This document shows, piece after piece, positions 1-14,200 of a stretch of DNA of 32,054 nt. Each line of letters opens with the position of its first letter. Positions within the stretch are counted from its first letter, which is position 1. Origin of the DNA: Ichthyophthirius multifiliis (taxonomy: Eukaryota; Ciliophora; Oligohymenophorea; Hymenostomatida); NCBI RefSeq assembly GCF_000220395.1, contig NW_004086396.1, positions 1 through 32,054 on the forward strand, written 5' to 3'. The notes beneath the pieces were generated by a model. The model searched no databases. It saw only the letters and a list, made by a program, of their open reading frames with translations, and was not told the origin of the DNA. The position numbers were made by a program, and so were the translations under genes.

Positions 1-1100
1 TATATATATATATTTAATTTAAAATAATATATAATTATATGTTATATTTAAACATTTTTTAATTCAATATAATATATATATATAATTTATTATAATAAAC
101 ATTATAAAATTTTATTTTTATTAATTAAATTTATTTTTAGTTTTATTATATACTTTTTCCGATTTTTATTTTATGTTTGTATTTAAAAAAATTAATAAAA
201 ATAAAAAAAACATAGGAATAAATATATTCTGTTTTTTTTTATTATTATTTTTTTAAAAAAAAAATAGAGAAGAATGTAAAAAGCATTAAAATAAGATAAA
301 TATATATAAATAAATATATATTAATATAATACAAATAAAAAATAATTAAAATAGTATAAATATCATATATATTTTTTATGCAAAAATTTATTATTGTATT
401 CAAATTTTATATAATTTTTTTATTAAACTTTAATTTATTTAATTTTATATGTTATAAATTAATAATATATTAAATCATTTTTTATTTAATTTATGAATAA
501 AATACTGTATTTTATATTATTAGAATATATTAATTTATAATTTTTATAAATCATATAAACAAAAAAATTAATATAAATTATTAACATGATATTTTTAAGA
601 TTTTTTTTTACTATTTTTTTATTTGAAACAATATAAAAAAAAATTCTATTATTTATTTTGAAAAATATTTTGTAAATATATTTTTTTTTTATTTGAAAAT
701 TTTACATAAAAAATGTTGTTTATTAAAAATGTAAAATATTGAAAAAAATAAATTAAATTTATTTTTTACTTGTATTTTATACAATGAAAATAAGGAATAT
801 ATTCTTATTTTTTTATATTATTATAATTTAATAAATAATTAATAAATATTAATTTTTACATTATTATTTTAAAAACTCAATCTTTAAAAAAATAAAGCTA
901 ATAAAAAATTATATTGACTTTTTTAAAAAAATCAAAACAATATATGGAGAAGTTAAAAAATAAAATAAAAAAATAAAACAACTTAAATAAATATATATAA
1001 TATATTAAAAAATAACTGTATTTATAATCTATAAATAAAAAATATAATTAATTAAAAAAAATTAATTAAAATTATTAATTATAAAAATAAAAGTTGAAAA
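1..1100. other. A+T-rich 5' flank, no gene seen
   Basis: The stretch is almost pure A/T with homopolymer runs and a short TA repeat at the very start (1-12). I find no conserved protein on either strand and no RNA gene. The last part should hold the promoter and 5' leader of the dynein gene, but no motif can be assigned. Confidence 0.5.
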
Positions 1101-2234
1101 ATGGATTTAAATATATAACATTTTTCATTAGAAGATTTATATTAAAGAAGTACACAAAAGTAAATTTTGATTTAATTATATAATTAATAATATAACTTTA
1201 ATATATTAATAAATTTAATTATAGACTAAATAATTTAGAGGGTATTGATAATCTTTAGATTAGCTTTGAAACAGTACAAGAATCATGGAATTGTTTTATA
1301 AAGTATTTAAATATATAAATTATATATATGATTTGTAAAAAAAATTATAAAAAATAATATTTAAAAGGTGGTGTAAAAATTAATTAGATTTAGAAAGAAT
1401 AATATAGATTCCCAATTTTGGTAATAATTATTATAAAAACCTATAATTTATAAAAATGTAATTTATTTTAAAATAAAATGATAAGGAAATATTTCTTTTG
1501 CAAGAACAAATTAAAAAGATTTAAATTAATCTTCTGATACAAAATCTATGATAATATATTTTAGTGATAATTTGATTTATGAAAAAAATCTTAAATATCG
1601 TGTAAAAATTAAATATATTTATAAATAATTTATGTCTTTTAGATATTTAAATTTATACAATAAATTTATAAAAAAAAATAAACTAAATATATATTTAATA
1701 TTTTTATGTTTTTTTTTTTTTTAAATAAAGGGTGAAATAGATAATAGCAATTATCCCCCAATAAAAATAAACTATAATGCTGTGCATAAATTGTGTTAAG
1801 ACCTAAATAAATAATCAGTAAAATTATCAATTGATTCTGTATTTAATGATATTAGCGATGTAAAAAAAAAAATATTAATTAATTATATAAATAATAAAGT
1901 TACTAAACATAAATAATGTAGAAATAGATTTAGGATATTTAGGAAAGATAAATTGTTTTGAAAAAACACTTAGTTTAGAGCCATTTATTCTTAATAAAAA
2001 ATCCCAAAACTTAAAATCAAAATCAACTGTCCGTTCTCTTCTTGACTAAAGAAAAGGTTTGACACAATCATAACTTTAATTAAAACCTCATAATTTTATT
2101 CAATCACATGTATAAAACGTGCCAATAACAAACAGTGTAGTAGTTAATTAAGATCCAACCCAAAGTATTAACTTCGGAGTAGATAGTCATGAGAACTCGT
2201 CAATAATGAAAAAATATGAGAATTATAAATAAAA
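1101..2234 (+). other. CCDC81-type HU domain region at dynein N-terminus (domain feature)
   Basis: After removing five introns this part reads as a compact domain with [73 protein letters not shown] and [11 protein letters not shown] in order. Order and spacing match the HU-like domains of CCDC81 (centrosome/basal-body family): a helix, the IPxxGxxxF strand, a strand-helix around the xEKxxxxR motif, then a second helix and strand pair. A Ser/Gln/Asn-rich linker follows up to the dynein tail. No TGA separates it from the dynein once the 2235-2268 intron, or a one-base change nearby, is accepted. Joining to the dynein is inference; the similarity itself is recognised from memory of the family. 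Confidence 0.6.
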
Positions 2235-5200
2235 GTTCATCTATTTCTAAATTTTTATTAGTTAATAGTCACTAAGAATAATCACCTACACGTCGCTACA
2301 AATAATATATTGTAAAAATAGATCCAGAATTATTAGCTGCTGGTACTGATCCATTGTCAAAAAATTAAGTATGTTTTTAATTATATATTTAAGTGTTTTA
2401 ATTTATAAATATAATAGGACTTTTCTAAATTAGCTGGAAATGCATCAAATTTAATGAAAGCTTAATTTACTAAACCTCCTAATTCAAGCGTTCGTTTTCC
2501 ACCTATATTAGATAAGTTTTCAAGGACATTAGCTTCCCCATTGTCTTCATAGAAACATAATTTATCTATTAGTAATAGAATAGCATCTAATTATACACCT
2601 TCATCTCGAAAACTATATTTTGATTACGAATCTAAAGGCATTAAGATATCTAAATTATTCAATTCTGCAGTATAATTTACAGCTAACGAAGAATTATTAC
2701 AAAAACCTGCCACTTTTGAAGAAGAATTATTATATGTAGTAGCAGGAGTTCGAAATATGGAATTAAATAGTAAAATTTAAGCAAAAAAAACCTGCTATGA
2801 AAGATATAAGATGTATATAGAAAATGAAATTCCAATCGAATTTGTGGCTCCAATAAATAATTATTGGATTACTGATATTTTAGATTTGATTCCTCACTAG
2901 TTATAATATGTAGATAGAGGTGTAATGGAAAATATGATAAATTAAATGCTTAATGAAATAAATAAAGATTATTATGATTCAGTTAGAAAATCTATTCTTG
3001 ATTATGTACTTAAGGATGATACTGAAATGGCTAGAATAGGTATTATGGAAATTTATGATCCTATTATTGATTATGGAGATAATTATTATAAAGGACTTGA
3101 ACCTGATTAAGAATGGAAAGATCATGTAAATCATGCTAAATAAGAAATTATTGCTAGCTTAGTTATTAATTCTAAAGCCACTCTTAATTTAATGAATTTA
3201 TGGAAAAAATATGAAAAAATGCATTTTTTAGTTTTACCTACTAAAAAAGATTAGACTATGACTATTTAAAATTTCCTTGAAATATAAATTAAGAATATTA
3301 CTGAAGTTAAAAATCATTTAGTTTCTGAATGGCATAAAGATGTTATTGATATTTATTAGGAAGAACTTAATCAAATGAATAAAAATAAAGTTATTAATTT
3401 TTAAATTTTTTTTTATTTATATTTTAATATATATAGAGATAAGCCATATTGTTCTTTAATTCAAATGCTACTTTAATGTCTAATTAGATTAGATAATTAG
3501 TATCTGATTCTCTTTTGTTATACAAAAATTTCTTTTAACGTTTTAATAAAAGTGAATTACTTGCTCCTTCTCTAATAATTGAAAGAGAAAAAAATCAACA
3601 AAATATTATCGAAGATGTATTTTTACATGTGAAGCTTATTGCTAATTCTGATAAAGTCGAATTTGCTGATGATTTATATGAAATTATAAAAAATGAAATC
3701 CTTAAGATTATTGATGATATTATTGCTACTACTTAAGGATTCCCAAGACCTGAAAATACAATAGCAAAAAGTGTAGTAAAATCTCTTTGGGCAGTTCCGA
3801 AAGATGATGAAGTTTATTTAAGAGTAAAGAAAGAAATAAATGATATTTTAGATAAAAATTTAAGAAATGTAAATGAAGTTCTACATATTTATAATAAATA
3901 CGCTTACTTATTAGAAGAAAAGTCAAAAGTATCTGTTTGGACAAAATAAGAACATAAAAGAGAAGAATTTTTAAGTGAAATAAGTAAATATAAAAACACT
4001 TATAATGAATTAAATAAAGAAATCCCTTTTTATGTAAGAACTAATATGATTTTAGTTGATGGAGTTGATGTAAAAAAACAATACTTATAAATATGTTTGG
4101 ATATAGTTTAGATATTATAAGCATCAATTCATTAATATTTATTAACCAAAAACGGAGATATTGCAAAAGAAATAACTAATTCTTAAGATTTTATTAAGGC
4201 AAAAGCTGAAAATTACGAAAAAATGAAATAATTGGAAGTAAAGATTGATAATATTAAAAGAGTCGAATATAAAAAAATATTATAAGAATTCCAAGAAGTT
4301 AAACTTTGGTTTAATTTATTATATGGAACTGCACATAAAATTAGTGAGGAAGATCTCAAATAACTTTATATTACTGCTAGTTTAGTTCACGGAATGCCTG
4401 GATTTGTTGATAACGAAGAAAATAGACTTTTTAAAGAAAAAGAAGAATTAGATATAAAACTTAAGAAAAAGAAAGATGATTTTGAAAATAATATCATCGA
4501 ATTGTATTCTAAAATTGATACTATTAATACTACTTATACAAAAAAAGAATATGATAAGGTTGAAGCTTGTAAAGCTATCGAATAATATGCTTTTACACTT
4601 TAAGAATATATTTAAGAGGTTTTTTTTTTTTTAATTTTTTTTTAATTTTTTTTTAGATGTAAGAAATTAATATAAGAGAAGATTTAATGGGATTATAATA
4701 AACTGAATTCCCAAAACTTCAAGAAGCTGAAAATAATTTAAAACCTTATTAAGATTTATGGTTCTCAATAAGAGATAGTAAAGTAGATAGTTTGAAAAAC
4801 AAACCAATATTAACATTAGATCCTGAAGACATAGAAAAAGAAATAAAATAAATGCTTATGACATTCAATAAATTAAAAATAATGTTTGGAAAATAAAAAG
4901 GAATGTAAAATCCTCTAGATTTAACCGAAGAAATGTTAGACGAACTAAGGAATTTTCAAAAGCATTAAGTATTAATTCATGTATTTTCCAATAAAGGGTT
5001 AAAATAAAGACATTGGGAGGAAATATCAATTATAATAGATACATAAGTAGATCCGAATAAGAAAGATATGATGACTTTATAAAGATTTATTGCAATGAAT
5101 TTGGATTAAAAGTATGCGAAATTAGAAGAAGTATCTGACTCTGCATCAAAGGAATTCGCAATTGAAAAAATAATGGAAAAAATGAAAGAAGATTGGGCTG

Positions 5201-8200
5201 GTATAGCTACTGAATTAAAACCTTGGAAAGATACAGGAACTTTTATTGTCGCAGGCACAAGTGTAGATGAAGCATAATAAATTTTAGATGATTAAATAGT
5301 AAAAACTATGACTATGAAAGGATCTCCTTATGCGAAAATATTTGAAGAAAAGCTTCTCGATTGGGAAGATTGGTTAAATTATACTCAGAGCTTATTTGAT
5401 TATTTTGTTAAAGTTTAATCTGTTTGGCTTTATTTAGAACCGGTTTTGACTTCTCCTGATATCGCTAAGCATTTGCCTGCTGAAGCAGATGAATTTAAAA
5501 AAGTTGATTTTGATTGGAAAAATCAAATCATGGGAAGAGTTAGTAGAGACCCTAAAGTTTTAGAATATACAAAAGATAGAAGAATGCTAGAAATTTTGAA
5601 AGAATCTCATATAAAACTTGAAAAAATTTAAAAAGGTCTTAATTCTTATTTAGAAGGAAAAAGATCTAATTTCCCAAGATTCTATTTCTTATCTAATGAT
5701 GAATTGCTTGAAATTTTATCAGAAACTAAAGACCCTTAAAGAGTTTAACCTCATTTAAAAAAATGCTTTGAAGGAATTTAAAAATTATAAATTGATGCTG
5801 ATAAAAATATTCATGGAATGTATTCTTCAGAGAATGAATATGTTCCTTTCATTTCATCTGTGAATACTAATGATGCTCGAGGAAATGTTGATGAATGGTT
5901 ACTTTGGGTCGAAGAAAGAATGATTAAATGCGTACATAATGTTACTTCTTAAGCCTTCACAGACTATGAATAAATGGAAAGAAATGATTGGGTTATTGGA
6001 AGGTGTGGAATGGCAGTACTTTGCGTAAATATGACTTATTGGACCTATGGAACTGAAAAGAGTTTAAGAGAAGAAGGTAAAGTAGGAGTTTAAGTATTTG
6101 AAAATACTTGCACTGAAGGTTTACTTAAAATAGTTGATTTGGTACGTTCTAATATTTCGCCTTTGGACAGATGTACTATAGAAGCTCTTATAGTGTTAGA
6201 TGTGCATAATAGAGACTGCATTTCGCTTTTAGTTTCTAAGGAAACTGAGCTAGTAACTGATTTCTAATGGTAAGCATAATTAAGATATTATTGGGAAAAT
6301 AATGATACCGTTGTTAGAATAATTAACGCTGTATGTGAATATAATTATGAGTATTTAGGAAACTCAGCTAGATTAGTCATAACTCCTCTAACAGATAGAT
6401 GTTATAGAACTTTATGTGGAGCCATTCATTTGAATTATGGTGGAGCGCCTGAAGGTCCTGCAGGAACTGGAAAAACGGAGACTGTCAAAGATTTAGCAAA
6501 GGCACTTGCTCGATAATGTGTCGTATTTAATTGCTCCGACGGGCTTGATTATAAAGCTATGGGAAAATTCTTTAAAGGATTGGCTAGTAGTGGGGCTTGG
6601 AGTTGTTTTGATGAATTCAATAGAATTGATTTAGAAGTACTTTCAGTCGTAGCCTAATAAATTTTAACTATTCAACTTGCAAGAGGAGAAGGAAAAAAAG
6701 AATTCTTCTTTGAAGATGCTACAATAAAATTAAAACCTACTTGTAATTGCTTTATTACTATGAATCCTGGTTATGCTGGAAGATCTGAACTTCCGGATAA
6801 TTTAAAAGCTCTTTTTAGATCAGTGGCTATGATGGTTCCTGATTATGCAATGATTTCTGAAATTTGTTTGTATTCTTATGGATTTGCTGATGCTAGAAAT
6901 TTAGCTAGAAAAATCGTCACCACATATAAATTGTGTTCTGAATAATTATCTTCTTAAGACCATTATGATTATGGTATGAGAGCTGTTAAATCAGTGCTTA
7001 CTGCTGCTGGAAATCTCAAGAGAAAATTTGCTACTGAAAATGAAAGTATTCTTATGCTTAGAGCTATTAGTGACGTTAACTTGGCGAAATTTTTGGCTTA
7101 TGATATTCCGCTATTTAAAGGTATTATTAGTGATCTTTTCCCTGGTGTTAAATTGCCAGAAATAGATTATAGAAACATGTATGAGTGTATTTATGCAACT
7201 TTGGAAGTTATGAATTTATAAAAAGTAGATTATTTTATTGAAAAAATTATTCAGTTATATGAAATGATTCTCGTAAGACATGGTCTTATGGTTGTTGGAA
7301 TGCCTTTTTCAGGAAAAACATCATCTATAAAAGTTTTATAGGGCGCTTTGACTCTTTTAAGCGAAAGAAAACAAATGAATGAAAATAAAGTATAAATTAC
7401 TGTTATTAATCCTAAATCTATTACCATGAATTAATTATATGGTTGGGCTGATGAAATTTCACATGAATGGACTGACGGAGTTTTGGCTGTTAAATTTAGA
7501 GCTTTTACTAAAGCTGATAATGAAGATAGAAAGGTACATATATATAATATATATAAAACATATTAATTAATATAAAAAAGTGGCTTATATTTGATGGACC
7601 AGTAGATGCTGTTTGGATTGAAAATATGAATACTGTATTAGATGATAATAAGAAATTATGTTTAAATTCAGGTGAGATTATTGCAATGACAAAACAAATG
7701 AATATGATGTTTGAACCTATGGATTTAGCTGCTGCTTCTCCGGCTACAGTTTCTAGATGTGGTATGATTTATATGGAGCCATAATCTATGGGTTGGGAAC
7801 CTTTATATGAAAGTTGGAAAAAGAAATTACCTTCAACTTTCAGGGAAGAAGATTTTAATGAAATAGATATGTTATTCCATTGGACGATTAATATTTCTTT
7901 GAAATAATTAAGGCATGAATATAAAGAAATATCCCCAACTCAAGATTAGAATTTAGTAGTTACATTAATGAGAACTTTTAGAGGATTATTAAAAGATTTA
8001 GAAAAGCCTGAAACATATGAAAAACTATAAATTAAAGAAAGATTCTAACTAATTGATATGAGGTTTGTCTTTGCATATATTTGGTCTATTGGAGGTTCAT
8101 TACCTACTTCATAAGATAGAAAGAAATTTGATTTATTTGCAAAAAGACTTTTTAGTAAAGATATTGCAGTTCCAAAAGAAGTTGAAAGCAAAAAAATATC

Positions 8201-11200
8201 TTTACCTGAAAGAGGAACTTTGTATGATTACATCTATAAGGTTGAAGATAAAAAACCTGAAGGAGATTGGACATTATGGACTAATCTTATTATTTAAGAA
8301 GAAATTCCTGCTAAGAAAAAGCCTAGTGAGATCCTTGTTTAAACAAGTGACACTGTACGTTATTCCTTTTTACTAAGACATAATATTAGTGAAGAAATAC
8401 CTACACTTTATTGTGGACCTACAGGAACAGGAAAATCTATTTATGTGAAAAATATTCTTATGAATGATTTACCAAGAAGTTAATATATGACTATAGAAGT
8501 AGGATTTTCTGCTTAGACTTCGGCAAATGCTACCATGGATATAATAGATAAAAAATTAGATAGGAAAAAAAAAGGTGTATTTGGACCTAAAACAGGAAAA
8601 TGCGTTATTTTTGTAGATGATTTGAACATGCCTACAAAAGAAAAGTGGGGTGCATAACCTCCAATAGAAATTTTAAGATAAATGATGGATTAAGGAGGAT
8701 GGTATGATTTATAAGATAAGGATAAACCTTTCAAAGAATTAGTTGATATTATATTTGTAAGTGCTATGGGTCCTCCTGGAGGTGGAAGAACATTCATAAC
8801 TGCTCGTTTTTTGAGACATATGAATCTAATAACATTAGTAAACTTTGATGATGAGACTTTGAATAGAATTTTCGGAACTATTCTTCATTGGTATTTTGGA
8901 GTTAATGGATTTTCACCTGATGTAACAAAGAATGAAAACAAACTAATTAATGCGACTCTAGAAATTTATAAAATGGCTATGGCTTAATTATTACCTACTC
9001 CAATGAAAAGTCATTATTTATTTAATTTGAGAGATTTCGCGAAAGTCATTATGGGTGTTTGTATGGCTGATAAAGACTCATGTGCTTCTTAAGAAGTTCT
9101 TATTAGGCTTTGGGCTCATGAATGCTGGAGAGTATTTGCAGATAGACTTATTAATGAAGAAGATAGATTACTAATGTTACACGGATTAAGAGAATCTGTC
9201 AAAAAAATTTTCGGACTCAATTTTGATACTGTATTTGAAACTTTGGGTGATAAAAAAAACAAAGATATAAAAATTGAAACATTAGATTAAATGAGGTCTC
9301 TTATTTTTACTGATGTTTTAACACCTTTGGGTGTTCCAAAAAGACCATATGAAGAAATTTTGGACAAAGATAAATTATTTGCAGCATGTTAGGAGTCTCT
9401 TGAAAATTATAATATGATTTCTGATAAGCCTATGGATTTGGTCTTATTTTCCTTTGCTGTTGAACATTTACTTATTATTGAAAGAATAGTCAAATAATCT
9501 GGAGGAAATGCACTTTTGGTTGGTGTAGGAGGTTCTGGAAGATAATCATTGACTAGATTAGCTGCTGGCATGTTAGATTAAGCAACTATTTAAATCGAAA
9601 TTAGTAAGCTTTATGGAAAAACTGAATGGCATGAAGATATTAAAAAAATTCTTAAAAACGCAGGTGGTAAAGGAATTCAAACTGTATTTTTATTTACTGA
9701 TTCATAAATTAAATAAGAAGGTTTTGTAGAAGACATTAATAATCTTTTAAATACTTGTGAAGTTCCCAACTTGTTCGCTGCAGATGAAAAAGCTGAACTT
9801 ATGGAAATGGTAAGAGCTGCAGCTAAAGCTGAAGGTAAAGCACCTGAAGGTACTCCCGATTAACTTTATGGATATTTTGTCGAAAGATGTAGAAATTATT
9901 TACATATTGTTTTATGTTTTTCACCTATAGGTGATGCCTTTAGAAATAGAGTTAGAATGTTCCCTTCTTTAGTTAATTGTTGCACTATTGATTGGTTCTT
10001 TGAATGGCCTTAGGTATATATTTTTTTATAAAAAATAATAACATAATATTTATTATTTAAATTATAAAAAGGATGCTCTAGTATCTGTTGCAAAAAAATT
10101 TTTAGAAAAAATAGAAATGGATTTAGAAACAAGAAAGAGTTGCACAGAAATGGTATAATATTTCCATTAATCAACAATAGAAAATTCTCATAAATTCTAT
10201 AACCATTTAAAGAGAAAATTTTATGTAACTCCAACTTCTTATTTAGAATTAATTGTCACTTTCTAAACTTTATTAGCAGAAAAAAGAAAAGAAGTTAAGT
10301 CTTCAATAGATAAATATGAAAATGGTTTTAATTAAATTATTACTACAGAAAAGGCTGTAGGGAAAATGTAAATTGATTTGACTGAAATGGTACCTAAATT
10401 AAAGAAAGCCGCTGAAGATACATAATAAAAAATGGAAGTCGTATCAAAAGAAAAAGCAATAGCAGATGTACTCGCAGAAGGTATATAAAAAGAAGAAGCA
10501 GTAGTATAAATAGCAGTAAATGAAGCTAATGCAATAAAAGAAGATTGTGAAAATGACTTAGCAGAAGCACTTCCATTGTTAGAATAAGCAAATAATGCAT
10601 TAAATTGTATATAAAAACCTGATATTGATTATTTGAAATAAATGAGAAATCCAGTAGAACCTATAAGGGCAGTAATGAAAGCTGTATGCTATATTTTATA
10701 TCCAAATCCAACGGAGAAGAAGAAAGAAGGTTTTAAAACTGTTGTCGATTGGTGGGCTGCATCAGTAAAGTTATTAGGAGATAACTTAATTAATAAAATT
10801 AGAGATTATAATAAAGATGATATAGACGAAAAGACAATTCAAAATTTAAATACTTACTTTAACGATGCTGAAGTTAAACCTTTTATTGAACCTACTGCCG
10901 TAGAAAAGGCTTCTCCTGTATGCTTGAATATGTTCTAATGGGCAAAAGCTATGTTTGATTATTATTTTGTAAATAAAAAAGTAAAGCCTAAAAAAGCTGC
11001 CTTAGCTGAATCAGAAGAAAAAGTGTCAAAACTAAATGCTTAATTATCAACTAAATAAAGAGAGTTAAAAGTGGCAATGGATAAGGTTGATAATCTTAAT
11101 AGAGATCTTAAAATTGCATAAGATAATAAAGAAAATCTTGAAACAAGATATCAAGAATGCTCTGTTTAATTAGAAAGAGCTAAAACTTTAATTGAAAATC

Positions 11201-14200
11201 TTGGAGGAGAAAAAGGAAGATGGGGAGAGTTAGCTGAAAACCTTAAATAATTCTTTATTACACTTACTGGTGATGTTTTAATTTGTTCAAGTGCAATTGC
11301 TTATTTGGGACCTTTAACACCTACTTATAGGTAATATAATAATTCAATTGTTTTATTTTATTTACTTATTTTTTTTAAAAAAAAATATTAAAATTAGATA
11401 ATAAATTTTAGAAGAATGGGTAAATAAATGCTCTGAAAAGAATATTCCTAGAAGCGATAAATTTAGTTTTTCTTAAGTTTTAGGTGACCCTGTTAAAATA
11501 AGAGCTTGGAATATTGACGGATTGCCAAGCGATAGTTTTTCAATTGAAAACGCGATTATTATTTTTAAATCTAGAAGATGGCCTCTTTGTATTGATCCTT
11601 AAGGCTAAGCAAACAAATGGATAAAAAAATTAGAATAACCTAGAGGTATTAATATTATTAAACTCACAGATACTGATTATTTGAGGGTTCTTGAAAATTC
11701 AATTCAATTTGGTAAACCTGTGCTTTTAGAAAATGTAGGAGAAGATCTTGATCCATCTTTATCTCCTATTTTGCTTAAATAAACTTTCTAAAAAGGAAAT
11801 ACATTATACATTAAATTAGGTGAAACTACTATTGAATATTCAAATGATTTTAGGTATATTTTTTTATAATTTATAATTATTTATGTTTTTGTATTTTTTT
11901 TATTTATTTTGAAAAATAGATTCTATATTACAACTAAGTATAGAAATCCTCATTATTTACCTGAACTATCTACAAAAGTAACTCTTATAAACTTTATGAT
12001 TACTTATGAAGGTCTTAATGACTAACTTTTAGGTATTTTAGTTAAAAAAGAACGTCCTGACCTTGCTGCGGAAAAAGAAAGACTTATATTAGAAGGAGCT
12101 AATAATAAGAAAGCTTTAGCAGAAATAGAAGATAAGATATTATAAGTACTTTCAGGAAATAAAAACATATTAACAGATGAATCTGCAATTAACATATTAA
12201 CAGCATCAAAAGTAACATCAAACGAAATTAAAGAAAAACAAATAGTAGCCGAATTAACAGAAAAAGAAATCGATGAGGCGAGATAAACATATTAACCAGT
12301 ATCTACTTAAGCGTCTTGTCTTTTCTTTACAATTTCCGATTTAGGAAATTTAGATCCTATGTATTAATATTCTTTGGTTTACTATCTTGATTTATTCACT
12401 TAGGGAATATTAAATTCAGAAAAATCAGATGATTTTGAAAAAAGACTATAAATTCTAAAAGAATATTTCCTTTATTCTTTATATTCAAATATTTGTAGAT
12501 CTCTTTTTGAAAAAGATAAACTTGTTTTTTCTATATTACTTTCTGTTAGACTACTTGAATTCAGGGGAGAAGAAAATATTCAAGAATTTTGGAGATTCTT
12601 ACTTACAGGAGGTGTTTCTATTAATGAACATTTACCAGAAAAGCCTGAACATTTATCATGGCTTAGTATGAAAAATTGGGGTGAGATTAATCGTCTTTCT
12701 GATCTTCATGGATTTAAAGGATTTTATACAGTAAAATAAATAAAATATATTTCTTTTAATTTATTTTTTTAGTTATTTTTAAATCCTATATTTGCTCAGT
12801 AATTTAAAGATATATATGACTCTTCTTAACCTTAAGAAATGAAACTTCCATCAAGTGTAAAAATTGAAAAAATGAATAAATTAGGACAATTATGTATTCT
12901 AAGAACTATTCGTCCAGATAAAATTATACCTGCTGCTCAACTATTCATAAAGGATTATTTAGGAAAATAATTTATTGAACCTCCTCCTTTTGATCTAGCT
13001 TTAATATATAAAGATTCTTTATCTACTACACCTTTAATTTTCGTACTTTCACCTGGTAGTGATCCGTTTGCAAGTTTGAATGCTTTTGCAAAGAAAGTTG
13101 ATAAAAATATAAAAGCAATATCTCTAGGATAAGGCCAAGGTCCAATAGCTTAAAGAATGATAAGTGAAGGATAAAAAACAGGAGATTGGATAGTTTTATA
13201 AAACTGTCATTTAGCAGTAACATGGATGACTACACTAGAAAAATTATGTGAAGAAATATCTCCTGATGAGAAAGTTACACATAAGGAATTCCGTATATGG
13301 TTAACTTCTTATCCTTCAAAAGATTTTCCAACAGCAGTATTATAAGCAGGTATTAAAATGACTAATGAACCTCCTAAAGGGTTAAAGAACAATATTTAAG
13401 GAAGCTATTTAATAGACCCAATTAATAAACCTGAATTTTTCGAGAATTGTGCAACACCAGGTCCTTTTAAGAAATTGCTTTTCGGTTTATGCTTTTTCCA
13501 TGCTGTAATTCAAGAAAGACGAAAATATGGTCCTTTAGGATGGAATATTTCTTATGAATTCAACGAATCAGATTTGCGTATTTGTGTTCGTTAATTAAAA
13601 ATGTTCTTAGATGAATTTGGTTAAAATATTCCTTACGATGCTCTTAAATATCTTACTGCTGAATGTAATTACGGAGGAAGAGTTACTGATGATAAAGATA
13701 GAAGATTAATTAATACTTTACTCGAAGATTATTATTGTGAACAAGCTGTTAATAATCCAAATTATAAATTCGCTGAAAATCCTGTATATAAACCTCTCGT
13801 ATTTGAAACTTCGAATGATTATATTGAATATATTAGAGAAAAATTCCCTATTTTAGCCTCCACTGATGTTTTTGGTTTACATACAAATGCTGACATTACT
13901 AAAGATATGAATGAAACTAACTTCTTTACTGATTCACTTTTAATTTGTTCTTCTGCTTCTAGTTCTGGTGGAGGATAATCTTTAGAAGAAACACTTAATA
14001 ATTTATGTAATAATATACTTACTGATTTCCCTGAAATATATAATCTTGATGAAATTCAAGAAAAATACCCTGTTAAATATGAAGAAAGTATGAATACTGT
14101 ACTTACTTAAGAACTTACCAGATTTAATAAATTAATAAAAGTAAACATTTTTTAAAAAATTTTAAACATTATTATTTAAAATATATATATAAAAAGGTTA

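Noticed and set aside
1643-1707. Possible extra exon inside the 129-nt fourth dynein intron
   Set aside because: Using it breaks the phase with the next exon, whereas the single 129-nt intron keeps it.
2063-2209. Short frame ending TGA at 2207, possible separate gene end
   Set aside because: Another frame over the same bases has better coding character and continues the HU-like protein in phase with the upstream introns.
3729-3944. Minus-strand open frame of 71 codons
   Set aside because: It is the antisense shadow of the dynein tail, which reads as a conserved protein on the plus strand.
8065-8376. Plus-strand open frame of 103 codons inside the dynein gene
   Set aside because: It is in the wrong frame relative to the AAA2-AAA3 linker sequence, which is continuous when TAA/TAG are read as Gln.
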